Origin: Silurus meridionalis
Lineage: Eukaryota > Chordata > Actinopteri > Siluriformes > Siluridae
Assembly (NCBI RefSeq): GCF_014805685.1
Contig: NC_060893.1
Span: 17,948,025-18,012,024, forward strand
Length of the DNA: 64,000 bases
Direction of reading: 5' to 3'
Below the pieces are notes generated by a model. That model was not told the DNA's origin. It saw only the letters and a program-made list of their open reading frames with translations, and ran no database searches. Of this stretch, positions 11,143 to 21,492 are shown piece after piece (within the stretch, counting starts at the first letter, position 1; each line of letters begins with the position of its first letter). Made by a program: the position numbers and the translations under genes.

Positions 11143-13140
11143 TATATATTTAATAAAATATATATCTTGCTTATGAAGAACCTGAACTCCAGCCCAAAGA
11201 GAAGCTGGTGGAGAAGCAGAGAACAGGGACAGAGGAGAAGGAGGAAAAACCTGAGCAGGAACAACCTTTGGATGAGGTTGAGGACAAGGAGATAGACGAA
11301 AACAAATTAATGAATATCGTGAGAGGTGTGAGGCAAAACACAACAGGTTCCTACTTTTGTTATAGCATTTTGCACTCCTAAATAGCTGTTGTCTGTGAAG
11401 GTCAAAGTGTTTATTTGTGTCTTTTTGCTAAACAGACGGTTTGTATAATTTCACTCTGGGAAAGAAGCTTGGAAATGGAACCTTTGGTTGCATCTACGCA
11501 GCTGTTCGGAAGTCAGATGGGAAGCAGGTGAATATCAAGGCATATACGTTAACTTGCTCTGCTGACGAGCATTACATCTTACTAAGTTATACAATTATGC
11601 ATAAAGGCAGTTATAAGTTTTCTAAACTAATTTTTTGGTAATGAAAACCAAGACCTATGTTTATATCTGCATTTATATCCGCATGCATCGGTTATGTTCT
11701 TGGCAGGTTACATTCGGAAATCGTACTTAAGTCAGTTGAGGGCATTGAATCTAATTTTCTATCTCTGTTTTGCAGGTGGCCCTAAAAATCTTTTTGAAAA
11801 ATAAATATACCTTATACATCACTCCAGTAAGTTAACATCAATGATGGTTTAATTCTACATATTATCACTGGATTGATTCGTTATGACTTTTGTTTACTTG
11901 CATGAATCTTTGTTTTGTTTGATTTTGAATTCACTTGCATTTTTGTTTAATCCAGTAGTAACTTTATCCACTCTGGTTTCAGCCTGGTGACACACGGAGA
12001 CTCCCTGCAGAGGTGGCACTATTAGAGCTTGTGTGTAAGCCACCTCGTTGTCCATACGTGATCGAGTTGCTGGAATGGTTTGAGCTACGCAGAGCCTTCA
12101 TCTTGGTCCTGGAGCGCCCTGACCCCTGCGTAGATCTTTTCGACCATATGGAAACTACATATATGAGTGAATCCGAAATTCGACTGGTTATGAAACAAAT
12201 AGTTCTTGCTGCATGTCATTGCCGTGAAAGAGGCGTGCTCCATCGAGACATCAAGTCTGAAAACATTCTTTTTAACCCTCATACTTGTGAAGTAAAGCTA
12301 ATTGATTTCGGCTGTGGTGATCTGCATAAGGACACCATCTACAAAACATATTCAGGTAACTTTACCTCAGAAATGAGTAAATCTGAGAGGAATTGTGTTG
12401 GATGATTTTTGTGATTTTACTGATGATGTTCTTTTCCTGTCTTTCATTCAGGCACGCAACTTTACATCCCACCTGAAGTGTATATTGATAATGGGTACAA
12501 GGCCGACTCTTCTACCGTCTGGGGTCTGGGCATACTCTTATACAGCCTTATATATAAACAATATCCCTTTTCTGGAAAGGAAGAAATTGTTAAAGGCCAT
12601 GTTTACTATCCTTTTGAGCTGTCTAAAGGTGAGAACATGCAAATGTTTTACATGAATATGGAAACTTTTGTAGCAAAATAACTAGAATTATAATTATTTT
12701 TCAAATAAGACTAGCTTGACTAAAAATATAAATATGAAGGGAAGTTTTATATGGTGTACAAATTGGTTCAAGTTTTTAACCAGTTATATTGTTGTACATA
12801 CACAGCTTCCATCGATTTGATTTCATGGTGTCTTGAGCGTAACCCTAATAACAGACCAACCCTTAACCAGATCCTTGAACATCACTGGTTTCAGGTTAGT
12901 GTAAAATGACAGAATTAGTGTAAATAATGATGTCCAGTGCATAGAGACTGTATTACGTTATGCAATAAGAAAAATCGCTACGCTAACATCAGTTAATGCA
13001 AGTAATTGCAGAAATATATGTTGATATTTAAAGCACATTGATACATTGATATTTGACATTCAACTAAAGGTGCTTTTTCTGATTTTGATTTACAGAAGAA
13101 GCTGAAGAAAAAAATATCTACAATTACTCCTTTAAAATAA
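10682..13140 (+). CDS. PIM-like serine/threonine-protein kinase, complete eight-exon gene
   Basis: Exons at 10682-10724, 11179-11325, 11436-11527, 11776-11826, 11983-12355, 12452-12628, 12806-12894 and 13096-13140 join in frame with GT..AG borders (phases 1,1,0,0,1,1,0) to give 338 residues. Residues 1-64 are a Glu/Lys-rich extension encoded by exons 1-2. The kinase domain follows: glycine loop LGNGTFG (75-81), VALK with Lys98, alpha-C Glu121, LERPDP hinge (ERP at 155-157), HRDIKSEN (198-205) and DFG (219-221). PPE replaces APE. The ERPxP hinge, VLHRDIK and KLIDFGCG are PIM hallmarks. All catalytic residues are intact, so an active cytosolic kinase is likely, constitutively active if it behaves like PIM1. 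The last exon adds a Lys-rich tail. A possible AATAAA overlaps the stop codon. Teleosts carry many PIM-like copies, so this is probably a lineage-specific paralogue rather than the pim1/2/3 orthologue. Confidence 0.9.
11101..11143. repeat. (TG)n(TA)n microsatellite in kinase intron 1
   Basis: Short TG tract followed by a TA tract, ending about 35 bp upstream of the exon 2 acceptor. Confidence 0.9.
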
Positions 13141-13224
13141 AATATTATTTGCTTATCAATCGTGTGCTTTTCTTACTATAAAACAATTTTAAGACTTATG
13201 GTATTCTTAGTTTACGATCTAAAG

Positions 13225-13325
13225 AAAATCATGAGAGGTGTGAGGCAATAAAAAACAGGTTCCTAATTTTGTTATAGCATTTTGCACTCCTAAATAGCTG
13301 TTGTCTGTGAAGGTGTCAAAGATCT
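13225..13325 (+). repeat. Duplicated piece of kinase exon 2/intron 2 downstream of the gene
   Basis: About 100 bp from 'atcatgagaggtgtgaggca' through 'gttgtctgtgaaggtgtcaa' repeats the exon 2 end and intron 2 at 11313-11410 with few differences. It lies 85 bp beyond the stop codon. A second short duplication flanks it: 'aaacaattttaagacttatg' occurs both before (about 13182) and after (about 13355). Bases near 13381-13400 (tgtatttattgataatgg) also resemble exon 6. The most likely origin is a decayed tandem copy of the kinase gene. Confidence 0.75.
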
Positions 13326-13892
13326 TAATGTCTAAAAATGAGTCAATTTTAAAACAATTTTAAGACTTATGGTATTCAGGATGTATTTATTGATAATGGT
13401 ATGTGCCAAATACTATAATTGTAAATATAAATATAAATGTGTGTGCCAAAACATTCCACCAAAACCATGATGTAGTAACAATCCGAATAATTGCACCTCG
13501 ATGTCCCTCTGCCAGAAGCATGTCAATCGGAGCTCCATCACAATGGGAACTTTAGCATGGAGTGCCATTCTTCATACATCATTTATCATACATATGTTCA
13601 GATAAAATCTTTTTGTTTTTATAGAACATTTTTGGTTTATAGCACAATTTATAAAAGCATTTCAAAACTATTTAGATTGATTTTTTTTTTAAATATTGCA
13701 TACAATGAACTTGACTTATTTTTAACTGTAAACAAGTCAACGGGTTTAAATTGTAGTATATGTAAATGAAACAAGACACACACTGTGGTTGCAAAAAAAA
13801 GGAAATAGTCTAATATCCTGACACTACTCAAAATGATCTATGAGTAAAGCTAATTATATGTTTATTTTAAGGTCTTTGTCTTTATTTTAAGG

Positions 13893-14135
13893 TCTTCCCC
13901 TAGATGTCCGTACAGCAGAGTCCCTGATTATCTTTAAGCGACGACTGAAGACCTACCTCTTCCTGAAATACCTAAATTAGCACTTTCCAAGTTTGTAGAA
14001 TTCGAGTTATATTTATATTGAGTTTGTATTCTTGCATACCAGTGTAGATTTATTCACTACTAGAGATTTAAAGCACGTTTGTACGTCGCTCTGGATAAGG
14101 GCGTCTGCTAAATGCCGCAAATGTAAATGTAAAAA
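13893..14135 (+). mobile_element. L2-type LINE, 3' end fragment
   Basis: Encodes the last residues of the L2 ORF2 (PLDVRTAESLIIFKRRLKTY) up to its stop, then the 3' tail with 'gtacgtcgctctggataagg' and 'gtctgctaaatgccg' ending in TGTAAATG repeats. It is nearly identical to the 3' end of the copy at 23.8-24.6 kb. It is 5'-truncated, and the insertion follows a small tandem duplication ('tttattttaaggtct' twice). Confidence 0.9.
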
Positions 14136-14190
14136 TCACCACACCACCTTAACTATTTTCACAGGACCTATATGCTGGATCGTTGTGTCT

Positions 14191-14206
14191 GCTGCCCTCT
14201 AGTGCT
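14191..14206 (-). promoter_or_regulatory. CTCF-like motif
   Basis: The minus strand reads CAGCACTAGAGGGCAGC, a close fit to the vertebrate CTCF core. It sits in the short gap between the L2 and RTE tails. Motif-only evidence. Confidence 0.3.
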
Positions 14207-14231
14207 GATGTGAACTCCGTCCTTCTGTATT

Positions 14232-14942
14232 CCTCTTCTTCTTTTGGCTGCTTCCTTTAGGGTCCCCCACCACATCCATAAATCTACTCTTCCTGGTGGC
14301 TCCATCCTCAGCATTCTCCTACCGATATAACCCATGACCCTCCTCTGCACATGTCCAAACCATCTCAATCGCGTCCCTCACCATGTCTCCAAAATGTCCT
14401 ACATGGGCTGTCCCTCTAATAAACTAATTTCTAATCCTATCCATCTTCATCACTCCCAACAAAAACCTCAACATCTTCAGCTCTGCTACCTCCAGCTCCA
14501 CCTCCTGTCCTATAAACTTTCCCTTTCACTCTTGCAGATACTCTTCTATCACAAATCACTCCTGTCACTTTTCTCCACCCACTCCACCCTGCCTGCACTC
14601 TTTTCTTCACTTCTCTAACACCCTCTCCATTACTTTGTACTGTTGACCCCAGGTACCTGAACTCCACCTTCTCCACCTCTTCTCTCTGCAACCGCACCAC
14701 TCCACTGCCCTCCCTCTCATTCACACACATGTACTCTGTCTTACTCCTACTGAATTTCATTCCCGTTCTTTCCAGCATGTACCTCCACCTCTCCAGGCTC
14801 TTCTCAACCTGCTCCCTACTCTCACCACAAATAACAATATCAACTGCAAACATCATAGTCCATGGAGACTCCTGTCTGACCTCATCCATCAACCTGTCCA
14901 TCAACACTACAAACAGGAAAGGGCTCAGAGCCGATCCTCTGT
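14232..14942 (-). mobile_element. RTE-like LINE, 5'-truncated copy (end of RT domain to 3' tail)
   Basis: Reading on the minus strand from about 14942: GSALSPFLF-type sequence, MDRLMDEVRQESPW, FAVDIVICGESREQ, YLGSTVQSNG, then after a frameshift MRWFGHVQRRVMGYIGRRM and the terminal tail near 14240. FAVD occupies the reverse-transcriptase FADD position, so a catalytic Asp is replaced by Val. The copy is 5'-truncated inside the RT domain and frameshifted, hence dead. Confidence 0.85.
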
Positions 14943-15204
14943 ATTAAACACATCAAAATCTTATAAATGGAAGCCAGATCTTTTATCACAACCCTGTATT
15001 ACAAAATATTTCAAGACTCATTCAGAGCTGCCTTGGACACATTCAAAAGAAAATCTAACTAAGTGCCTGTGGTGTTTTATGAAAGCACCATCTGCTGCTG
15101 CAAAGTTTTATAAGGCATTTGTTTTAAATGAAAAAGAACTATCCAAAAAATGCCTTAAATCATTGTTTAATTCAATTCATTTTTAATTGTACAGTGCTGT
15201 GAAG

Positions 15205-15520
15205 ACTGTTGCTTAATCTTAGAGCCGTAGTCATACACCAAAGTTTCGTCAACGGTAATCCTCAACATGTCCTTGGCAGACTTTAATGTTGTGTTCCTTC
15301 TGCTCCTGGGTCAGCAGCCTGGAGATGAACTTGGCAGCAACACAGCCCATGTTCAAATCACATGTGAGGATCGCCTGGACTGTTCCTTATGACACAACGA
15401 CAATGGCAGCAATGTTGTTTATTGTTTTCCAATGATCATCATGCACAAGTTGCTGAATGATTTCAACATTTTCGTGGGGTTGAGCTCATTGAAGGTCTTC
15501 CTGATCTTCCGACTCATTGC
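15205..15520 (-). mobile_element. Mariner-type transposase relic
   Basis: The minus strand reads, with stops, LVHDDHWKTINNIAAIV followed by TVQAILTCDLNMGCVAAKF and ISRLLTQEQKEHN. This matches the helix-turn-helix region of mariner transposases (pattern 'DDRRxTIxEIAxE...AKFVPRLLTxxQK'). No terminal repeats were found. It is a fossil. Confidence 0.6.
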
Positions 15521-16232
15521 AGCATCTTCATAAATAATGTCAAACATCTGTGGCTGATTTGCTTAGTTTCACATTTGCGTTTTGTTTCAAGTTGCTGTCC
15601 ATGATGAAATCACAGTTGTGGCAATGCATGTAGCACTATTTGCACAGCTCCCAATGTACACAGGAATATGTCTTTTGGGACACTGACTTATGAATACTGG
15701 TGCTCCCTGTCACTGTGTGTGCAGCCTTGTGCTGCCATCTGTTGGCATGTTAGAAAACTTGTCTTGAAACTTATGCAAAAAATGCATTAGTTTAGTTCCT
15801 AGATGTTTGTTCCTTAAAATTGCAAGTTTATCCCTAATGAGTAAGCCAGTAGTGACTGTGGCAGAGAAAAGCTTACTAAGATGATATAAGGAAGAAACCT
15901 TTAAAGGCACCAGACTCAAAAGGAAACCCATTCTCAACTGGGTGGCACCGAATGCTCATTCATTACAGTTTCATAATTGTTGAGGTGTTAAATGCAAAAG
16001 GGTTCACGCAACCTGTGGTCCTGAGTCATTGTTGTAGACTGTTGATATTAATTACAGTCCAAAACCATCCTCAGTAATTTCATGGATATTTAGACTTGAT
16101 GTGGAGCCATCCTCAGCTGCACAGAGCGGTCTCCAATTATAAAGAACTCCATCCAGATGTAGGGTGTCAGGATGAATCTGGCAGATTCAAAGAGAATAAA
16201 TGGACAGGAACAGAGAGAGAGAGAGAGAGAGG

Positions 16233-16274
<42 letters not shown>

Positions 16275-17904
16275 ATTATTAAGCATTCTCATTGTTTCAC
16301 ACATGTTTAAGGACACTGTACAGTGTGATCAGGTGTTCTGGCAAGACTACCTATGGCATCATAAATAAAAAAAATGATTAATATCATGCCGAAATTTGGT
16401 GGAAGACATCTATTAAGGAGCAAGATGAAGAAGGTAAACAAGCATTACCTAAGGTTAGGCAGCAACAAAGCACTTTACTGACTAATTAGAATACACAATT
16501 AACTGCAGGGTATATACTAACAAAATAAAAATGTAAAAAAATAAGAAGTGTACCAAAATAAAACAGAAAAATAATATATATTTTATAAATTCAGAGAATT
16601 CAGAGATTTCTGCTTCACTTAAGCTAAGCTAAGACCAATGTTGTGGTCCCCATCTGTTGCATTTGCTTAGAGAAGCACTTGTGATTCTCATCTCTACACT
16701 TATTTCATCTCTCATTCTCTGCTACTGTCGATACTCCCACATGGATGCTCACATCTGTATCCAAAAAGGAGAAGTCTTGAGAATAAACTGCTTACAGAAG
16801 TAATTTTCTTTGAATAATTGCACCTTAATGTATCCCATTTGTACATAAAAAGCTGCTATTGTAATTATAGATTTTTTCTTTATTTATTATAGAACCCATA
16901 TTTTCAACTCAATCACACTGATTAAATTGTAATATCCTTTTAACACACTTTCAAGTTTTACAGTTTAAGAAAATAAATTATAAACTCGCATAAGGAAGGT
17001 TTTTTTTTGCCATTGTTGCCTCTGGCTTGCTTATCGGGGTTCTTAATTGTAGGATCTAGATTTATGTAAATCTGCTTTCTGACACACAGTGCATTCTGCA
17101 TCTGGAAATGCTTTTAATTTACTATTAAACATAGCTACAAGTTCTCCTGTAGTTCACCACTGTCATTCTAGGTTTTAATTATGCACTAGCTAGTTCATCT
17201 TCTATAATCTTCATCTTCGATATCCTGATATCCCATTGTTTGGAGTACCATGACAAACTATATATCATTCTAAAGATCTAAGCCGCAAGCCATCACTTTT
17301 AATAATATATAATCAATGTATTTGCTGAATTTGTGTAAGTAGTACACAACAACAACATTCATATAAAAATGCAGTACTTACACTATGATTGTAATAACGA
17401 GGCACAAACGCATTTACTACTGCAAATCCCGGTTTATTTGGAAAGATAAGGGTCTAATGAACAACATGTCGTAAAGCATTTATGGTCTAAAGACACAATA
17501 GTGTTGTAATTTAGATGCTTATTTTTTTGTTTAAATTACAGTATTTGGATAGGTGTATTGTTTGTATATGTCTCGTTATAACTTTCGTGTAAAAAACATA
17601 ATCTTAGTGGCTGGTAGAATATAGTGCTACAAAACAAATGAGACCACCCACTAAAAAACAAACAACAACAACAACAAAAAAAAAAAAAAACAGTAAAAGA
17701 GGCAGAATATCGGGCTTCATTATACACTTTATAGGCAGGTGCCATGATGTTCTGCTCTGCATTACCTTTTATTTGAAACCTTTAATTTCCATCCAGTAGC
17801 ATTATGGAGACAACTGGATTGATGGAAAAATTTTGACAATGAGTGCAGGATACGAATATGGGAGGATTTTATTCCCACGTGGGTGAGTTCTTTGTTTTAT
17901 TACT
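15521..17904. other. Gene-free stretch
   Basis: AT-rich spacer containing a (GA)n array (16211-16273) and an (AAC)n/poly-A patch near 17660-17690. A CTCF-like 'gctgccatctgttggc' occurs near 15732 but deviates from the core. No gene is seen. Confidence 0.6.
16211..16273. repeat. (GA)n microsatellite
   Basis: GA array with two GGGA/AAGA interruptions. Confidence 0.95.
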
Positions 17905-17912
17905 CTTTAGAG

Positions 17913-18211
17913 CCGGGGTCACCAACTATTTTAAAACTGAGAGCTAGTTCTTGGGTACCGATTAATGTGAAGGGCTACCAGTTTGATACACACAGTTTTT
18001 AGTTTGATCTGAAATAACAAATTTGCTCAATTTACCTTTTATTATGTTATTAAATGTGTTTATGTGAAGACACTGATCATGTTAATGATTTCTCATAATA
18101 ATTATCAACAATGATTTAACAAAGTAGCTATTTTTAGAAAAGGCCCGTGGGCTACAAATGTGGTCCTTGCGGGCTAACTGGTGCCCGGGGGTACCACGTT
18201 GGTGACCCCTG
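17913..18211. mobile_element. hAT MITE with intact ends and 8-bp target duplication
   Basis: The terminal inverted repeats are CCGGGGTCACCAAC at the left and GTTGGTGACCCCTG at the right, with one mismatch. They are flanked by an identical 8-bp duplication, CTTTAGAG (17905-17912 and 18212-18219), as expected for hAT insertions. The 299-bp body has no coding capacity, so it is non-autonomous. Confidence 0.9.
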
Positions 18212-18433
18212 CTTTAGAGGCTCTTAGTGGTCAAAGAGCGCAGCATGTGCACTGTGACCAACCAGGAAGTGGATGCAGTGGTTTACAAAAAAAAATACAA
18301 AAATACAAACAGAAAATATTCTTGCGACTTTGTGATCTGCATGGAGATGGAAAAGCTGAGACTATTTTACATCTTGAGTTACAATATATCGTCCTTTTGT
18401 TTTCTGTTTGTTTTTATAAGATACATTTTTTTT

Positions 18434-18438
<5 letters not shown>

Positions 18439-18481
<43 letters not shown>

Positions 18482-18507
18482 TGTGTGTGTGTATGTGTGT
18501 GTGTATT
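18439..18507. repeat. (GT)n microsatellite
   Basis: GT array with two GTAT interruptions. Confidence 0.95.
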
Positions 18508-18632
18508 GTTGGGATTGAAATGGCCATTGTCTAAACATAGTCTCAGATAAATGTTATTAGGCATCTAATTTTTCATGACATCTTCACAAATTTTGAAATA
18601 TAAACTCATTGAGACATGTGGCTTTCAATTTT

Positions 18633-18657
18633 TTTTTTTTTTATTGCTCCAGGACTG

Positions 18658-18749
<92 letters not shown>

Positions 18750-18797
18750 CAGTCCTAAAGCAATAAAAAAAAATGAAATTAGTCCTGGAGCAATATA
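18633..18797. repeat. Palindrome with a (TA)n core and a third partial arm
   Basis: The left arm (18633-18660, attgctccaggactgttc) and right arm (about 18747-18772, gaacagtcctaaagcaat) are inverted with two mismatches around about 86 bp of pure TA repeat. A third copy of the arm motif, agtcctggagcaat, follows at 18781-18794 in the right-arm orientation. Confidence 0.85.
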
Positions 18798-20138
18798 AAT
18801 GCAGGAAATTTATATTCAAAGTACTTCATCATCTATAACTTATCTTTTTGAGCAATATTAACTTAAATAAGTAATTTTCAGTTGTGAGTCCCAAAAGCGG
18901 TGGCAAAGAATAACAGGTTATGAAATAAGAAGCAACTCACTGCATCACTTAGGGTAAAACAACATGTTGCCAGCTGACATATATAAATCTTATAAGTATA
19001 TAAAAATATAAGTGATTATCCAATAGAAGGCTCTTACCTATCTGCTTAGTTAGATCTAAGTGGTTGCCCGACAGAATATAATGAAATGTTCTATTTAAAA
19101 ATAAAAACTTTTTAAATCATCCAAAATGTATGTGAGCAATGAATTATTTCAATGAACTTAATATTTATTGATGACTTGTGTTTTATGGTTAACCGTGGGT
19201 TAAAGGGCAGAACACGGAAACATTTTTTGTGAAATATTTACACGTCCCTAAGAGTAGATTTGTCAAATTGAGCAGGTTTGAAATGATTATATATTTATGC
19301 ATGCACAACTCTCAGCGGATCAGTGACATTAACCCAACAGCATAATTTAATTAGCATTTGACTTTACTGTGACTTATTCTGCATTCATTAAATTCTTTTT
19401 CCAGATTTATTGCTCTTTAAAATCTGCTCAGAGGCAAGGAGATTAATACGTATGTTTAATATGCCTCAGCAGTGATTATTTCATTATTTATCACCTCAAC
19501 ACTTTTCACTACTTAGGTCTGTATGTGCAGCAGTGTGCAGCTTCTGCGTTTTATACTTTTCCATTATAGATCTGACAGATGTTGGGCAAGGACGTCTGCC
19601 TATCAGCCTAACAGCTGCTGCTACAATCCTAATAAATTTCTAACAACTTCACATTGGCTCAGAGCTCATTCATTTCTCATATGCATTTAAAATCTCATTT
19701 ATAATTTTATTTGAGTTACTTATTTAATTTTTTTGTTAATATTTTTTTATTACAGAGATTGTCAAGTTCATTCTCTGAAAAAAAATATTAAATATTATTA
19801 ATTACTTACAAGCACACAAAAAAGATGTTTGAGCATATTTAGTGTATTTTTGCCAATAAAAATGGCTTGTATTAGTGTATATGATATTAAAATATATATA
19901 TTACACATAGATAAGCTATATAATATAGATTGTACATATATATATATATATATATCACAAGAATAATCAACAATATAGTGGTAATGCAGTCTGATGTAAA
20001 GCAATAGTGTTATCACCAGAAGATGATTACCTTTTTTAAAAAGTCTTTTAATCCTTTTATGCCACATCAATTACTATTTATTAAAAGTATTTATTAAAAG
20101 TATTACTCAAGGTCAGCAAAGGCAATTTTCCCTCCAGA

Positions 20139-20153
20139 CCACCAGAGGGCACC
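20139..20153 (+). promoter_or_regulatory. CTCF-like motif
   Basis: CCACCAGAGGGCACC matches the vertebrate CTCF core at essentially every position. It stands alone in an AT-rich, gene-free region. Motif evidence only. Confidence 0.4.
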
Positions 20154-20802
20154 TTCACCCACAAACCTTATCAACAGTACACACATTCACTGGTTAAATA
20201 ACAGTACTTGTGTTTTACTCTGTTTATTGTTAGTCTTAGATTAAGTGAAGTGATTGTTACACATGTCCCTGTGATTGAGCTTTTACTATGGAAACTATAA
20301 CGTATTAGAATGAGTGCATTAATTAAAGGTTTATGTTATAGTAAATTTGCTGCTATAACAAAATACCTAATTTGCACCAATCAGAATGAAGTATCTGGTG
20401 ATGCTATGTGTATAAATCAAAATGACACACCTGAGTTTATTTCACATACCCTAGAACTGCTGTAATTGAATACTAACTGAGGCAGGAGCTGTAAGGTAAC
20501 ACTTTCACTATAACTAGTTTTAAAGTCAGTGGCTATTTTAGAGATCTGTGGCACAGCTGCAGAGCTGTTCTTCTCACTCATCCCCTGTGTGCTAGAGTTT
20601 CGGTTCAGTCGTGCTGTAGTGCATGCTAACGTGTGTAGACAGTGTGTGGAGTGTGTGAATACAAACATCTAAAGATGATGGTGCAAATGCTCTCGACCTT
20701 AATAGGTTGATCCCAGCACATCTCACACTTTAAAAGCTGAGAAACAATAGGGAGCTCTAAAGTTAAATTTGGTGCCAGTTGGTAAGTTCAGTGCTGTTTG
20801 CA

Positions 20803-20804
<2 letters not shown>

Positions 20805-20853
<49 letters not shown>
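20805..20853. repeat. (CT)n microsatellite
   Basis: Uninterrupted CT array of about 48 bp. Confidence 0.95.
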
Positions 20854-20856
<3 letters not shown>

Positions 20857-21461
20857 GGTGTGTGCCATGGGTTTTTTGGGACCTGGTGTGTGGCATTTGC
20901 TCCTGCCATATGCTCACATAGGCAATTTGCAAAGTAAAGTTTGTTTGCTATTAACTTCAGATGTACCCTTTCCTTTTGACTTTCATTTGTTTTCCTTTAT
21001 CTCATCATCAAATGAAAACTCTTGAGTTTCAAGCTGCATTTCAGTGTGCCATGTCAACCCTTCAACAAAATATGATGTAAAGTAAAGGAAACTTTAAAGC
21101 ATCGATCAAGACTGTCACCTGTAGCTGTTTTGCTTGGAGTGGATGATTTGCTTTCATTTTAGAAATGAAGTCTTAACCTCATTTCTGTCTTGCCTTCAGT
21201 AAACCAAGGAAAAAAACATGATAAATAGTTTCACTTCATGAAAAGGAGTTGGTTGTGAACTTTAGCTATTTCACCAACCATTAGGCTTAATGCTTGAACT
21301 TATGAGTTTAGCTCATTTTCCTGTGGTTTTTACGGAGACTCAATTTCATTGGAATAATAATTAAGCCATTGGTTTTTGCAAAGTTTTATGCTGTTCAAGA
21401 CATAAAATTATTAAAGAATTGCAATTGTTATACAAATATTTCTCATCTACTTTCAGAAATG

Positions 21462-21492
21462 CCCCCCCCCCCCCCACACACACACACACACA
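21462..21492. repeat. Poly-C/(CA)n microsatellite
   Basis: A run of about 14 C residues directly followed by a (CA)n tract. Confidence 0.9.

Noticed and set aside
14437..14907. 156-codon ORF as a host gene
   Set aside because: It is RTE-like LINE coding sequence with a broken RT active site.
20417..20668. 83-codon minus-strand ORF as a gene
   Set aside because: Low-complexity Ser/Thr-rich translation, no splice support, no recognisable family.
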